64,000 nt of DNA from Verrucomicrobiaceae bacterium (lineage in GTDB: Bacteria; Verrucomicrobiota; Verrucomicrobiia; Verrucomicrobiales; Verrucomicrobiaceae), in NCBI GenBank assembly GCA_016795485.1, contig JAEUHM010000009.1, positions 124,001-188,000 of the forward strand, read 5' to 3'. The notes under the pieces were generated by a model, which saw only the letters and a list, made by a program, of their open reading frames with translations, made no database searches and was not told where the DNA came from. The first letter of the stretch is position 1, and every line of letters begins with the position of its first letter. This document shows, piece after piece, positions 1 through 9,307 of the stretch. Position numbers and translations under genes: made by a program.

Positions 1-3000
1 GGCCAAGCGCTAGGCTCGACGAGAAAATCACCGTGTTCTGTGGGCCTGGACTGCCTCCTGGATCAATGGTTCCAAGTGAATCGGTTGAAAAGTTTGAGTT
101 GGCCCCATTAAGGGACGCCCATGCGTTTCCAAGATCTCCTGACCAGTATAAATCTCCAGCAGCAATCGGCGTCACACCCAGTTGGACCAACGTAGCACTG
201 GTGTTCAAATTGTAACTGAATCCGCCAGGCATAAAGCCAAGCGTGTAAGCAGCAGCATCAAGTCCAGCCGATGCAGAAATCAAATCATAGGTCAATGAAG
301 AACCGAATCCGGTCAATGCCTTGAGGTTGAGCTGAATCGTATTTGCCAACGTCGGAGCGCCAGCTAGGACAATTCGATCGGAAAGGGCAGTACTCGCTCC
401 GACATCAAGACCAAGTGACGCTATCCCTGCACCTGCTCCCAAATTAAGTGAAGTCAGTGAGTTAAAGTTAGAACCCACATTGTCCCAGAGAACCAAGGTT
501 GCTCCACCGGACACTGTCATTGATGTAAGCGCCGTCGGGTTCGTTATGCCACCTGTCAGAGCCAGAAGACTCCCCACCCCTGTGGCGCTGAGGCCCGTGG
601 TGCCGTTTACAGGCGCGTTAATGATGAATGAGCCACCAGTCACGCTTGTCGATCCCTCATGGCTGAGGACAACGGACGAAGGGAATGTCACCGTGGTTGA
701 CCCGACTTTAGTGATCGAGAGCTTTCCGGTTCCTGTATCTGTGATGGTGTAGGTTCCCGTGCCACCTCCAAACGCGACGGCCTGCTCATTGTCTCCGAAA
801 ATAAACGATGCGTCAGTAGCAGACGTGTTATTGATCACGACATTACCAGCAGAAGTAGCAGTCAGACCATTGATAGTCTCAGTGCGTCCATTCAGATCAA
901 GCGTTGCGGTCACGCCTACCGCTGGAGAGATAACAACGTTTCCGTTAGCTCCTGGACCTGCGCCGTTTGGGATGACTTCATCAGCACCCACTCTAATAGT
1001 GCCAGAGTTGATCGTGAAAGTACCGGCAGTCACCTGATTCCACAAAGAAGAACCACTTGCGCCCAACGTCATCGTCCCACTTCCTGAGAACACCGGGTTC
1101 AAGTTGAACGCCGTCGAATTGGTCAGAGGCCCGGTGATGTTCCAGTCGCCTGACCCACTGAAAGTTAGTGAACGGGCTGCCGTGATTGAATTATTGGTTA
1201 TTGCACCAAAAGTCAGCAGCTTGCCAGGAGCTAAATTGTTGACGATGCTGTTGGAGTTGGCCGCAGATGCATTTGCGTACGTATTCGTGAAGGTGATGCT
1301 GTAATCACCATAAAAGGCTGGCGTTGTGTTGTTACTGTGTGTGATAGGGTTGGCAATGGTCCGATCTCCCCCATGAGCAAAAATGGAACTGTTGGAGAGA
1401 ATCAGTGTTCCCGCTCCCAGTGCTGAGTTATTTCCAATGCCAAGCGAACCTGCAGAAGCTGTCACAGAACCAGTAAACGTGCTTGCTCCAGAAAGAATCC
1501 ACGTCGCACTTCCATCAACCGTGACCCCCAGAGTTCCGCCATTGTCGGCCAAACTGCTGGTGATCATATTCCCCGCAGCATTCGTTCCGCGCAGGAACAA
1601 GGTTTTAGCACCTGAGGCCATCGTGTTGTCCACATTAGTCAAAACAAGAGGCCCCGAGCCATTAGCATGAATCTGATTTGATGCTGTTGTCGTGTTGATT
1701 CGGATCATCCGGTCCGATATTTCTCCACTACCAACGTAATCAAGAATACCGGCCGCTGTTGTGCCGTTGCCAAGGAGAACAGCACCTGTAGTCGCATTCC
1801 CCGCCGTGCTGTCACCAACACTTGAAGCACCAGGTGAAGCAGAGCTTCCAAGGCTAGTGACGATCAGCGTTCCCTCAGAAATACCAGTGGTGCCCACATA
1901 GGTGTTGGCACCGAAAAGTTGCAACTGTCCTGTCCCGTTCTTTACCAAACCACCAGTTCCCAATGTGTCACTAATGATGCCAGTAATGGAGGCGAAGTCC
2001 GCCGCAGTTTGACCATTGTCATTCACTGTAATGGTCCGCACGAGACCATTAAGGTCGATGCTATTTCGGAACTCGACTTCACCCACCGCAGTTGCACTGC
2101 CAAAGATCAGTGCTGCGCCATCTGGAACGAATCCTCCGGTGGTCCACTGCAGTGGGGTCGGGCTGCCAGTACCCCCAATGGCTACAACCAACTTACCACC
2201 GTGAGACGCGAACCCACCGCCACCAGTGGTTCCGTTCCAGGACACCGTATTGAGACCAGCCGCTCCCACCGTTGATAAGTTGCGGGTAAACGTTCCAGTC
2301 GTCTGGAAAATACCCGCGTTTGTCGTCGCTCCGAGCAGAAGTCCACTTGCAGCAGGCAGACCAGCACCGTCCGTCGCGATCAAAATCCCCTGGCCCACCG
2401 TAGTCGTGCCCGAGTAGGTATTCGCAGCATTTCCTAACACCCAGGTGCCAGCACCAATCTTACTAACCGATGTCTTGAGTAAGCCATTATCACTCACCTG
2501 CGGACCAAAAAAGTTGTCTGCGGTGGAAGCGCCACCCAGCGTTAGAGTCTGGGCAACGGTTGCATTCGGGCCAAACGCCAATGCCCCAGTGTTGGTGAAG
2601 TTCAGGGGGGCACTTACAGCAGATGCATTCGCGATCTGAGCACCTCCTCCAACAGTGTTGCTGTCAAAGGTGAAAAGTCGATCAGTCACACCAGCAGTGA
2701 CCCCTGTGTAGTTCAAACCGCCGACTCCCGTTGCCTGAAACACAAGACTCCCAGCATTCGCGCCGGTGTTGCCACGGCCAATTGGGCTTGCCACACCGAT
2801 ATTAGCTATCGTTGGAATGCTTACCAGACCCGTTGACCCACCAATGGTGGTCACTCCCGTATAAGTACTCTGCCCAGTCCAAGTGGGAGCTCCTGTGGTG
2901 CCCAGTTTCGAAACATTCACAACTCCCGCTCCGTCCTGAATGATCCCAGAGAAGGTTCCTGCACCGGTGATAACTAGCGTTCCCGCTGCAGCGTTGGTAT

Positions 3001-5923
3001 TCGTTACAGTTCCCGCGCCGTCAAAGTTAGCAATGGCTGTCTGGGTCGTTAGTCCATTCAGATCAAGAGTGGCTCCTTGACGAAGCGTTGTCGCAACACC
3101 CGCAGTTGCCGCCAAGCGTCCACTGCCAGAGAGCTTCACAGTCCCTTCATTGATTGCGGTGGTGCCAGTCTGGGCATTCACGCCCTCGATAATGAGCGTT
3201 CCTGCACCATTCTTCGTCAGGCCACCCGTCTGGGCCGACCCGATGTTCACTCCCGAAGCAAGAGTCAAGACGTCTGATACTCCGTCCACACGGATTACGA
3301 TGTTGGTGCCCGCAGCAGACCCTAGAATCAACCCTGCACCATCAATGACAGAGCTACCTCCAGCTTGAAGAATGCCGCCTGTAGAAACGGTAAGGTTTCC
3401 GCCCAACGTCAAAGTGTGACCAGTCATCTTCAAGGATGAGATCGTTAATGGTGCCGCCGTGGCAAAACTACCCGTCACGAGGTTGTGAGTCGAGGCTGTG
3501 AGCGCTGCTGGTGCCAAAACAAAGCCAGCATCCGTGCCATAAACTGGTGTGACGACTTGGGCCGAAGCATTAATGCGGGCAAAATCAGCGCCGTTTATAT
3601 AGAGGTGACCGCTACCTGGGAGCGTAGTAGCAGTCGTGGCTGCCTGACCGGTAAGGGTAACCACACCACCACCGGAACCTCCGGTCACAAAGTTGATCCC
3701 TGAAGTACCATTCACAGTTCCAAGGGATGCGAATGTTAGATTTGCTGCTGCTCCGCCCCCACCGGATGTAAGGATGATCGTTCCCGCCCCTGCAGCAGGA
3801 ATCAACTGACCAAGCGCCTCAGTGGTGGCCACACTGTTAGCACCAATAAACTGTAAGGTACCCCCCGCACTCTGAACGGTGGCATTGGCTCCAAAGTTGA
3901 TGCTCGATGTATTTACGATGATATTCGAGGCGGCCGCATTAGCTTGCAACTTTAGCAAGCCTTCAGAAATGGTTGTCGTGCCTGCATAAGTGTTCACTCC
4001 GGCCAGCACCCAAGTTCCTGGGCCAGTTTTGACGAGGCTGGTGGTCGCGGTTCCCGCAGAAATGATTCCATTGACTCTGTTATCCTGGGTACTCGTTCCA
4101 CCAAGCGTGAGGCTCTTGGCACCACCCTGAGTTGGATCAATGTTCCCATTCAAGATTACGGGTGCCAAGAAGGTCTGATTGGCGTTGATGGTCGCTCCAC
4201 CCGTTGAGCCCGAAAGGTTAATCACTTTGTTCGTCGTCAATCCCGCAGCAGTGGCTGCAGTTGCGTTACCGATGTTGAGTGTCCCTGCGGTACCGGACGT
4301 GCCAATCCTGATCACTCCATTATTGGTCGATGTAGCACTGTGCATGTTAATCGAGCGAAAATCTGCAATTTGAACCGTTCCGCCGTTGACGTTTACGTTC
4401 CCGTCCAGAGTTGCACCAACACTCGTTATATTTAGGACACCAGTGCCCGTCTTCGTAATTGAATGATCAATGCCTGCCGTCGTGTTGGCGGCAATGACGT
4501 TTCCAGCGATGGTCGTGTTACCATTGCCACCGATAGCCATTGTCCTGCTTCCAGTGGAGTCGGAGTTGCTCCAGAAGTTCCCCGTAAATGTCAGCGTCCC
4601 CCCTGCTAGGTTGTTCGTCAACGTGCTAGTGTTATTGCCACCTTGCACCGTAGCTGCACCGAAAGTGATGTTATAACCGTTTCTGGCGTTGAATGTAAAA
4701 GTGAAGTTCTCCTCGAACGCAAACTGCCCCAAAGTCAGAGTGCCGCCGGAAGCAGTTGATCCAGCAGCGTGGTCGACAAACAAGGTACTCGTAGCTCTCT
4801 GGTAGACGTTGGCGGGCGCTCCCCCAGCCAATACCGACGGCGCATCCATCAGAACCTCTAGGATACCACCATTAAAGTCCAAGACACCGCCCGTGTTGGT
4901 GGCCGTCCGCGTGCCAAGTACATTTGCCGTCGAGATCCTAACAGAACTCTGGCCTCCGGTTGGACTTGATGACATCCTCACGGTGCCGCTAAATCCACTT
5001 GAACTCGATGGCTGCAAAAATAGGGCTCCTATGCCTGAGCGCTCGAGGGTTCCTGTGCCAGTCAAGGGTCCAGTCAGCAGGACGCTGTTCGAACCCGCCT
5101 GATTCGTGCCGCCCAAAACCACGAAATGAGTAGCCGCAGTTCCCCCAACATCAATGCCTCCTGCTAGAGTCAGTGCGCCGTTGGATGAAGTGATCCTTGT
5201 GCTAAGCAGTCCTACATTTGCAGTAATCAAGCCCGAAACGGTATTGTCCCGCACACTTGTCAACGCTCCGTGACGATCTCCTGTTGGACCAAAACCTTGA
5301 AGCGTAAGGTTGCGGGTAAAGTTCATGCCACCCGTGTAGTTTCCTTCAAGCAACAGCGAACCACCCCCTCCACTACGGGTAACCGTGCCGTTGACAACGA
5401 CTGGCGAAGTGTCAGCCCCCAACGCACCTGGATTGCTAATCACAAGAGTCCCGTTGTTAATGATTGTTTGCCCTGTGTAGCTGTTCAGAGCGTTGGCCAA
5501 TCGAACCATGCCACCGCCGTTCAAAGTCAAACCACCACTTCCAATCAATTGCGACCCGATGACTGAAGAGCTTCCCAAGTCTGCATTGATCACTCCGCTT
5601 GTCAGCGCCAGATCACCGCCAGATAAAGCGTAATTGTCTCTCAGCCTCAGCGAGTTTGCTACACTACCTCCGCTCAATGAAATGATTTCCGGTGAACTCA
5701 AAAATCCAGGATTTGGAATAGGGTTCCCGAATACCAAATCGTCAGCAGCCAGCGGAACGCCCAAATCCCAGTTTGCAGCATTGTTCCAATTGAAATCTGC
5801 CGCGCTACCAGCGGTCCAGTTCACCGTTGCACCTTGGAGAGGCTGAGCCACTTGCCACACGCTCATCAAGCCAATCATGCCGTAGCCAATTACCCGTCGA
5901 TGTTTGCGGAATGTAGTGATCAT
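1..5923 (-). CDS. Giant autotransporter-associated beta-strand repeat protein (3' end beyond window)
   Basis: Reading the minus strand from ATG at 5923 gives an open frame that reaches base 2 of the window: at least 1974 codons with no stop in the stretches I translated. The N-terminus (MITTFRKHRRVIG, then a hydrophobic stretch ending near VAQPLQGA) looks like a signal peptide. It is followed by WTAGSAADFNWNNAANWD, typical of the start of autotransporter repeat passengers. The rest is Gly/Thr/Asn/Ser-rich and carries repeated units of the type GTWVLAGVNTYAGTT (about 3961-4020), GTWVLGNAANTYSGTT (about 2405-2455), LFGANTYVGTTGISEGTLI (about 1862-1920) and ALNSYTGQTIINNGTLVI (about 5435-5495). 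These match the autotransporter-associated beta-strand repeat (PF12951/TIGR02601). Inferred role: exported beta-helical surface or secreted protein. The C-terminus, which would show an autotransporter barrel or a PEP-CTERM-like anchor, lies outside. The start has only a weak ribosome site. Confidence 0.9.
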   Translation of the reverse strand, partial: MITTFRKHRRVIGYGMIGLMSVWQVAQPLQGATVNWTAGSAADFNWNNAANWDLGVPLAADDLVFGNPIPNPGFLSSPEIISLSGGSVANSLRLRDNYALSGGDLALTSGVINADLGSSSVIGSQLIGSGGLTLNGGGMVRLANALNSYTGQTIINNGTLVISNPGALGADTSPVVVNGTVTRSGGGGSLLLEGNYTGGMNFTRNLTLQGFGPTGDRHGALTSVRDNTVSGLITANVGLLSTRITSSNGALTLAGGIDVGGTAATHFVVLGGTNQAGSNSVLLTGPLTGTGTLERSGIGALFLQPSSSSGFSGTVRMSSSPTGGQSSVRISTANVLGTRTATNTGGVLDFNGGILEVLMDAPSVLAGGAPANVYQRATSTLFVDHAAGSTASGGTLTLGQFAFEENFTFTFNARNGYNITFGAATVQGGNNTSTLTNNLAGGTLTFTGNFWSNSDSTGSRTMAIGGNGNTTIAGNVIAANTTAGIDHSITKTGTGVLNITSVGATLDGNVNVNGGTVQIADFRSINMHSATSTNNGVIRIGTSGTAGTLNIGNATAATAAGLTTNKVINLSGSTGGATINANQTFLAPVILNGNIDPTQGGAKSLTLGGTSTQDNRVNGIISAGTATTSLVKTGPGTWVLAGVNTYAGTTTISEGLLKLQANAAASNIIVNTSSINFGANATVQSAGGTLQFIGANSVATTEALGQLIPAAGAGTIILTSGGGGAAANLTFASLGTVNGTSGINFVTGGSGGGVVTLTGQAATTATTLPGSGHLYINGADFARINASAQVVTPVYGTDAGFVLAPAALTASTHNLVTGSFATAAPLTISSLKMTGHTLTLGGNLTVSTGGILQAGGSSVIDGAGLILGSAAGTNIVIRVDGVSDVLTLASGVNIGSAQTGGLTKNGAGTLIIEGVNAQTGTTAINEGTVKLSGSGRLAATAGVATTLRQGATLDLNGLTTQTAIANFDGAGTVTNTNAAAGTLVITGAGTFSGIIQDGAGVVNVSKLGTTGAPTWTGQSTYTGVTTIGGSTGLVSIPTIANIGVASPIGRGNTGANAGSLVFQATGVGGLNYTGVTAGVTDRLFTFDSNTVGGGAQIANASAVSAPLNFTNTGALAFGPNATVAQTLTLGGASTADNFFGPQVSDNGLLKTSVSKIGAGTWVLGNAANTYSGTTTVGQGILIATDGAGLPAASGLLLGATTNAGIFQTTGTFTRNLSTVGAAGLNTVSWNGTTGGGGFASHGGKLVVAIGGTGSPTPLQWTTGGFVPDGAALIFGSATAVGEVEFRNSIDLNGLVRTITVNDNGQTAADFASITGIISDTLGTGGLVKNGTGQLQLFGANTYVGTTGISEGTLIVTSLGSSASPGASSVGDSTAGNATTGAVLLGNGTTAAGILDYVGSGEISDRMIRINTTTASNQIHANGSGPLVLTNVDNTMASGAKTLFLRGTNAAGNMITSSLADNGGTLGVTVDGSATWILSGASTFTGSVTASAGSLGIGNNSALGAGTLILSNSSIFAHGGDRTIANPITHSNNTTPAFYGDYSITFTNTYANASAANSNSIVNNLAPGKLLTFGAITNNSITAARSLTFSGSGDWNITGPLTNSTAFNLNPVFSGSGTMTLGASGSSLWNQVTAGTFTINSGTIRVGADEVIPNGAGPGANGNVVISPAVGVTATLDLNGRTETINGLTATSAGNVVINNTSATDASFIFGDNEQAVAFGGGTGTYTITDTGTGKLSITKVGSTTVTFPSSVVLSHEGSTSVTGGSFIINAPVNGTTGLSATGVGSLLALTGGITNPTALTSMTVSGGATLVLWDNVGSNFNSLTSLNLGAGAGIASLGLDVGASTALSDRIVLAGAPTLANTIQLNLKALTGFGSSLTYDLISASAGLDAAAYTLGFMPGGFSYNLNTSATLVQLGVTPIAAGDLYWSGDLGNAWASLNGANSNFSTDSLGTIDPGGSPGPQNTVIFSSSLALG

Positions 5924-6280
5924 AGGTCAAAAAAAGTTGAGGGATTAATGAAGTGGCGAGGAATCCAATTACGCAGGTTGCGAATCAAAAGTTGTGACAG
6001 CGCGGAATAAACATCTGCTCAAGACACTCATAAGCAGCGTCCACGTCTCGTGCTTTGCACGGACGATTAATCGGCCATTGGCGTTGGAAGAGAGGAGGCA
6101 GATCCAAATGGAAACTTAAATGCTTTGGGAGTACGGGATATTTTTTACCACGTTTGGTCTTCAAAACGCAATCCTCAAATACGAGGAAATGCCGCGATCC
6201 AATGGCTTACGCACCCAGTCACTTTAGTTTCTAGGGCTCGGAATGCGAAAATGCACTCTCTAAAACCACTAAAAGGAAAC
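5924..6280. other. Intergenic spacer between obgE and the giant repeat gene
   Basis: This is 357 bp without a convincing gene. It must contain the minus-strand promoter and leader of the giant repeat protein and the 3' end of the obgE transcript. A 66-codon plus-strand ORF (6125-6325) runs into the obgE 3' end and has no recognisable features. I see no strong hairpin terminator, tRNA or tandem repeat here. Confidence 0.6.
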
Positions 6281-7315
6281 TCACCTTATCATCTGTCCGA
6301 TACAGCCGTCCAAGTGACGAACTAGTTCCTCAAGCCCCTCTCCCGTGTCGGCGCTTACCGGAAAGATCGGCACACGAGAAAACCGCTCTCTCAGGCTTTC
6401 CAGATTCTCTGCCGCGGATTCCAAGTCCATCTTGTTTGCGATGATTAACCAAGGACGCTCTGACAGTTCCTCAGAGTAGAGCCTCAACTCCTTGCGCAAT
6501 GTCTGGATATCCTCCACGGGATCTCGCCCTTCACTACCAGCCGTGTCGACAACCACGAGCAGGAGGCGGCAGCGCTGAATATGGCGGAGGAAATCGTGCC
6601 CTAAGCCGATGTTATCACTGGCACCCTCAATTAACCCCGGAATATCTGCAATCGTTCCACGCCGAAACTCACCAAAATGGATGACTCCAACCTGAGGCTG
6701 CAAGGTGGTGAAGGGGTAGTTTGCAATTTTCGGCTTTGCGGCTGAAACCTTAGACAACAAGGTCGACTTCCCGGCATTTGGAAACCCAACAAGCCCCGCG
6801 TCTGCTATCGACCGCAGCTCAAAGTAAAAGTTTCCCTCTTCACCTTCCTCACCTGGGGTGAACTCACGAGGCGCTTGGTGAGTTGAGGTCTTGAAATGCA
6901 CGTTGCCTTTGCCCCCCTTCCCTCCTTTGCAAAGAACAAACCTTTGACCATTCTCAGTTAGGTCTGCCACCGGCTCAAAAACAGTTTCAATCTCACCAGT
7001 CTCTGGATTCACCTGTTCTAAAATCCTCGATATAACTAGGCCTGCAGGCACTTTCAGGACGGTATCCTTGCCTGAGCGCCCACTGCGAGTGTTCCCACGT
7101 CCCACATCTCCGTGCTCGGCCTTGAGGCGATGGTTGAAGAAGAACGCACGTAGACTGTCGGTGCTCGGGTCGACTTCGAGAATAATGTCTCCACCACGGC
7201 CACCGTCTCCGCCATCTGGCCCACCCTTAGGCTGGAACTTACCGCGATAAAAATGCGCAGAGCCATCACCGCCGTTACCGGCTTTGGCGTGGACTTTGAT
7301 GTGATCAACAAACAT
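6281..7315 (-). CDS. obgE: Obg family GTPase
   Basis: A 344-residue essential ribosome-associated GTPase of the Obg/CgtA family, involved in 50S subunit assembly and stress signalling (family knowledge). The glycine-rich Obg fold occupies about residues 1-160 (GGPDGGDGGRGGDI at 31-44; GGKGGKGNVHFKT at 131-143). The G domain follows, with G1 GFPNAGKST (177-185), switch Thr in PFTTL (201-205), G3 DIPG (224-227), G4 NKMD (294-297) and G5 SAD (321-323). The protein ends soon after G5, so the C-terminal OCT/TGS-like extension of some homologues such as B. subtilis Obg is absent. It is transcribed away from the HTH gene at 7467 and has no gene of the same pathway next to it. Confidence 0.97.
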   Translation of the reverse strand: MFVDHIKVHAKAGNGGDGSAHFYRGKFQPKGGPDGGDGGRGGDIILEVDPSTDSLRAFFFNHRLKAEHGDVGRGNTRSGRSGKDTVLKVPAGLVISRILEQVNPETGEIETVFEPVADLTENGQRFVLCKGGKGGKGNVHFKTSTHQAPREFTPGEEGEEGNFYFELRSIADAGLVGFPNAGKSTLLSKVSAAKPKIANYPFTTLQPQVGVIHFGEFRRGTIADIPGLIEGASDNIGLGHDFLRHIQRCRLLLVVVDTAGSEGRDPVEDIQTLRKELRLYSEELSERPWLIIANKMDLESAAENLESLRERFSRVPIFPVSADTGEGLEELVRHLDGCIGQMIR

Positions 7316-7388
7316 GAGGTTTTAGGGGACGAACGTGACGTATTTCACATGGCGCGGAACAAGCACGGATGCAAGACGGCTAAGATAC

Positions 7389-7402
7389 TTAAGTTTCCTT
7401 AA
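7389..7402. promoter_or_regulatory. Inverted repeat TTAAG-TTTC-CTTAA upstream of HTH gene
   Basis: A perfect 5-bp inverted repeat with a 4-bp spacer lies in the AT-rich divergent region between obgE and the HTH/dCTP-deaminase-like gene. It could be an autoregulatory operator for that HTH protein. This is inference from position and symmetry only. Confidence 0.25.
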
Positions 7403-7430
7403 ATATTTTTGAAAAAATCTTCATATTTGT

Positions 7431-7460
7431 TTCGACACGTCTAAAAAGTTAAAATAATAT
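7431..7460 (+). promoter_or_regulatory. Candidate promoter of the 7467 gene, possibly leaderless
   Basis: TTCGAC at 7431-7436 and TAATAT at 7455-7460, 18 bp apart, resemble -35 and -10 boxes. The ATG at 7467 follows only 6 bases after the -10 box, and no Shine-Dalgarno sequence precedes it (ATCGTCAC). If this promoter is real, the transcript would be leaderless. Confidence 0.35.
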
Positions 7461-7466
7461 CGTCAC

Positions 7467-8279
7467 ATGACATCTGACGCACCCCTCACCGTCGGCCAAA
7501 CGCTGGAGCAACTCCTGCGGAAGGAGGGCCTCAATCAAACCGAGGCAGCACTAAAGATAGGGATCACTCGTCAATACCTCAACTCGGTAATCAACGGCAA
7601 GCTTCCACTGACCACAGAACTCCAGTGGAAAATCGAGCCAGTCGTCCGAAAAGGATTAGATTTTTGGGAAAGTGTCAAACGTGATTATGACAAGTATTTG
7701 ACAACTTCCGAAGGTCGCCGGAAGCACGTCGAGGCTCGGGAGGAGGAACTTGCGACAAGATGGGACCTCCTGGGGCCTCGTAAATTGGTCAACTACGAGA
7801 TCGAACTGGCCATTGAGGCCGGGGTTGTGGCTATTGAGACAACTCGAGGTGACACTGAGATGTCATCATTTGACAAAAATCGCCTCACTTCGCTCACCTA
7901 CGTACTGTCGATGGGGGCGGCAGCTGAACTTTTCGCCACGGACGGCACTCGAAAGCTGGTGAAGGCTCTTCCATATCTCGAACTCGCCCCCGGCGAGACT
8001 CTCAGGGGCGTAACGCTCGAAACCGTTCGCCTAGGGGGCAGGTTCGCAGGTTTTGTCCACGGACTGGCAGAGCCTTTGGTCGACAAGATGCTCGAACTAC
8101 GGGGGAATCGCATCATCAAGCCATGGAACGCTGTTCGGGTGCCCTATCGCGTCGTCAACGAAGGACACACTCCGATCCGTCTCCAGCAAGGCGAGCCCTT
8201 CCTTGAAGTCATCTTCGAATACCTGAGCGCCGAGCCTCTTCGTCCTGAGCCATCCGAGTCCTCAGACGCCCCGACTTAA
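7467..8279 (+). CDS. HTH (XRE/HigA-like) protein fused to a degenerate dCTP deaminase/dUTPase-like domain
   Basis: A 270-residue protein. Residues 8-62 form a helix-turn-helix domain of the XRE/HigA type (QTEAALKIGITRQYLNSVING is the recognition region). Residues about 105-253 resemble the dCTP deaminase/dUTPase trimer fold: VNYEIELAIEAGVVAIE and SFDKNRLTSLTYVLSMG match the deaminase N-terminal pattern, PGETLRGVTLETVRL matches the segment before the active site, and VVNEGHTPIRLQQGEPFLEV matches the C-terminal beta segment. The usual GRSSLAR-type phosphate motif is replaced by FVHGLAEPLVD, and the usual nucleotide-site residues before the final strands are replaced by IIKPWNAV. It is therefore probably a ligand-sensing or structural domain rather than an active enzyme. 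It may bind a deoxynucleotide and control transcription (inference). The 8332 gene follows after 52 bp, probably in the same transcript. Confidence 0.75.
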   Translation: MTSDAPLTVGQTLEQLLRKEGLNQTEAALKIGITRQYLNSVINGKLPLTTELQWKIEPVVRKGLDFWESVKRDYDKYLTTSEGRRKHVEAREEELATRWDLLGPRKLVNYEIELAIEAGVVAIETTRGDTEMSSFDKNRLTSLTYVLSMGAAAELFATDGTRKLVKALPYLELAPGETLRGVTLETVRLGGRFAGFVHGLAEPLVDKMLELRGNRIIKPWNAVRVPYRVVNEGHTPIRLQQGEPFLEVIFEYLSAEPLRPEPSESSDAPT

Positions 8280-8331
8280 CTTTCGCCTCATTCACTGACA
8301 ACCCGCCAGCACTCCACGCCACCCGTCCACC

Positions 8332-9066
8332 ATGTATCGCATCGCCCTGCCCCAACCAGTAGCCTCTCTCGGCCATCCTGACGAAGTAGACACATTCTTG
8401 CCCAATCCACCCCTCACCTCCCTAGGGCTTCAGGCACCCTCACCCGTTGGGAAACTGGTCGACACCGTTAACCTTGACTGGCTACAACGTGTCTCTGGTC
8501 GTATTGCCGAGGAGTATCGCATCCTGAAGGTGGGTCTCGGAGAATGGGTCCGAAACGCCAAGGCATCACCGATCCTGATGGGTGAATCAGCACCACTTTC
8601 CCACCTTGCAGGCGCTCACGCATGGCTGACGGCACTCGCTCAGCAAGCGAGCATGGAGATTCGGGAGGCAGAACTTGAAGTCCTAACAGCACCGTCAACA
8701 CCGCGACCAGGAATCGAGCTTGCTGGCGTGGCTACCTTGGCAAGTTGTCAGCACAAAGGAACCACTGGACGTCGTCTTACAGCATGCCTCAAGGCACTGG
8801 CCGCAGATCTACTCGTGCGCTGCACTCGTGAGTCAACTTCCGGAGAACCCGTCGAGGTGGAGTTTGTTCACCGCAAACCCGTTCAAATGAAATCGCCTGT
8901 GGACGAAGCCCAGGCCCTACCATTAGCCGCCTATGTCTTCAGAGTGTCTGGCATCTCAGCCGATGAAGCCATGAATCACCTCAAAGCAGCGCTCAGTTCA
9001 GTGACTGAAGCACTCGGTACAGAGCAGCGGCAATGGGCTCTGGTCCTAAATCCCGCAACCCGCTAA
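8332..9066 (+). CDS. Hypothetical protein paired with the HTH/dCTP-deaminase-fold regulator
   Basis: A 244-residue soluble protein with no signal peptide or membrane segment. I do not recognise a family. The N-terminal 60 residues are Pro-rich and probably extended. The middle (residues 60-130) has helical character (GRIAEEYRILKVGLGEWVRN). The last third looks alpha/beta (VEVEFVHRKP..LAAYVFRVSG..AMNHLKAALSSV). It is probably co-transcribed with the gene ending 52 bp upstream, and a strong terminator starts 5 bp after its stop codon. The two genes therefore look like a closed two-gene unit. A start further downstream cannot be excluded, because no clear ribosome site precedes the ATG at 8332. 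Confidence 0.7.
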   Translation: MYRIALPQPVASLGHPDEVDTFLPNPPLTSLGLQAPSPVGKLVDTVNLDWLQRVSGRIAEEYRILKVGLGEWVRNAKASPILMGESAPLSHLAGAHAWLTALAQQASMEIREAELEVLTAPSTPRPGIELAGVATLASCQHKGTTGRRLTACLKALAADLLVRCTRESTSGEPVEVEFVHRKPVQMKSPVDEAQALPLAAYVFRVSGISADEAMNHLKAALSSVTEALGTEQRQWALVLNPATR

Positions 9067-9070
9067 TACA

Positions 9071-9103
9071 AAACGCCCGCCTCGATGCTCGAAGCGGGCG
9101 TTT
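9071..9103 (+). terminator. Strong intrinsic terminator after the two-gene unit
   Basis: AAACGCCCGC (9071-9080) pairs with GCGGGCGTTT (9094-9103). The arms continue inward through TCGA/TCGA after one mismatch to a 3-base TGC loop. A T-rich tract follows on the plus strand, and an A-rich stretch on the other side gives T residues on the minus strand, so it could also stop minus-strand transcription. Confidence 0.85.
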
Positions 9104-9307
9104 CTTTGAGTCACGCCGCAATAGCCACAGCCCAGTTCTTCGCTCAATTGGCACAGGTCGAGAAATACTGCTCATAAGCGCCCGCGCTAAGATTCCAGCC
9201 ATTCACAGCAAAGATTGTCGACGCCAGATTTGATGAGCCTAGTGAGGGCAAGTATTCATCCAGCAGAACGTGCGGCTAGAGGTGAGATGAGTTGATGAAC
9301 TCACGAA

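Noticed and set aside
1-5850. Many short plus-strand ORFs (for example 480-752, 1383-1670, 4809-5102)
   Set aside because: They are antisense to the open minus-strand repeat protein and consist of Pro/Val-rich translations of its Gly/Thr/Asn codons; no start signals or recognisable domains.
6125-6325. 66-codon plus-strand ORF over the obgE 3' end
   Set aside because: No domain, runs into obgE antisense, no credible ribosome site.
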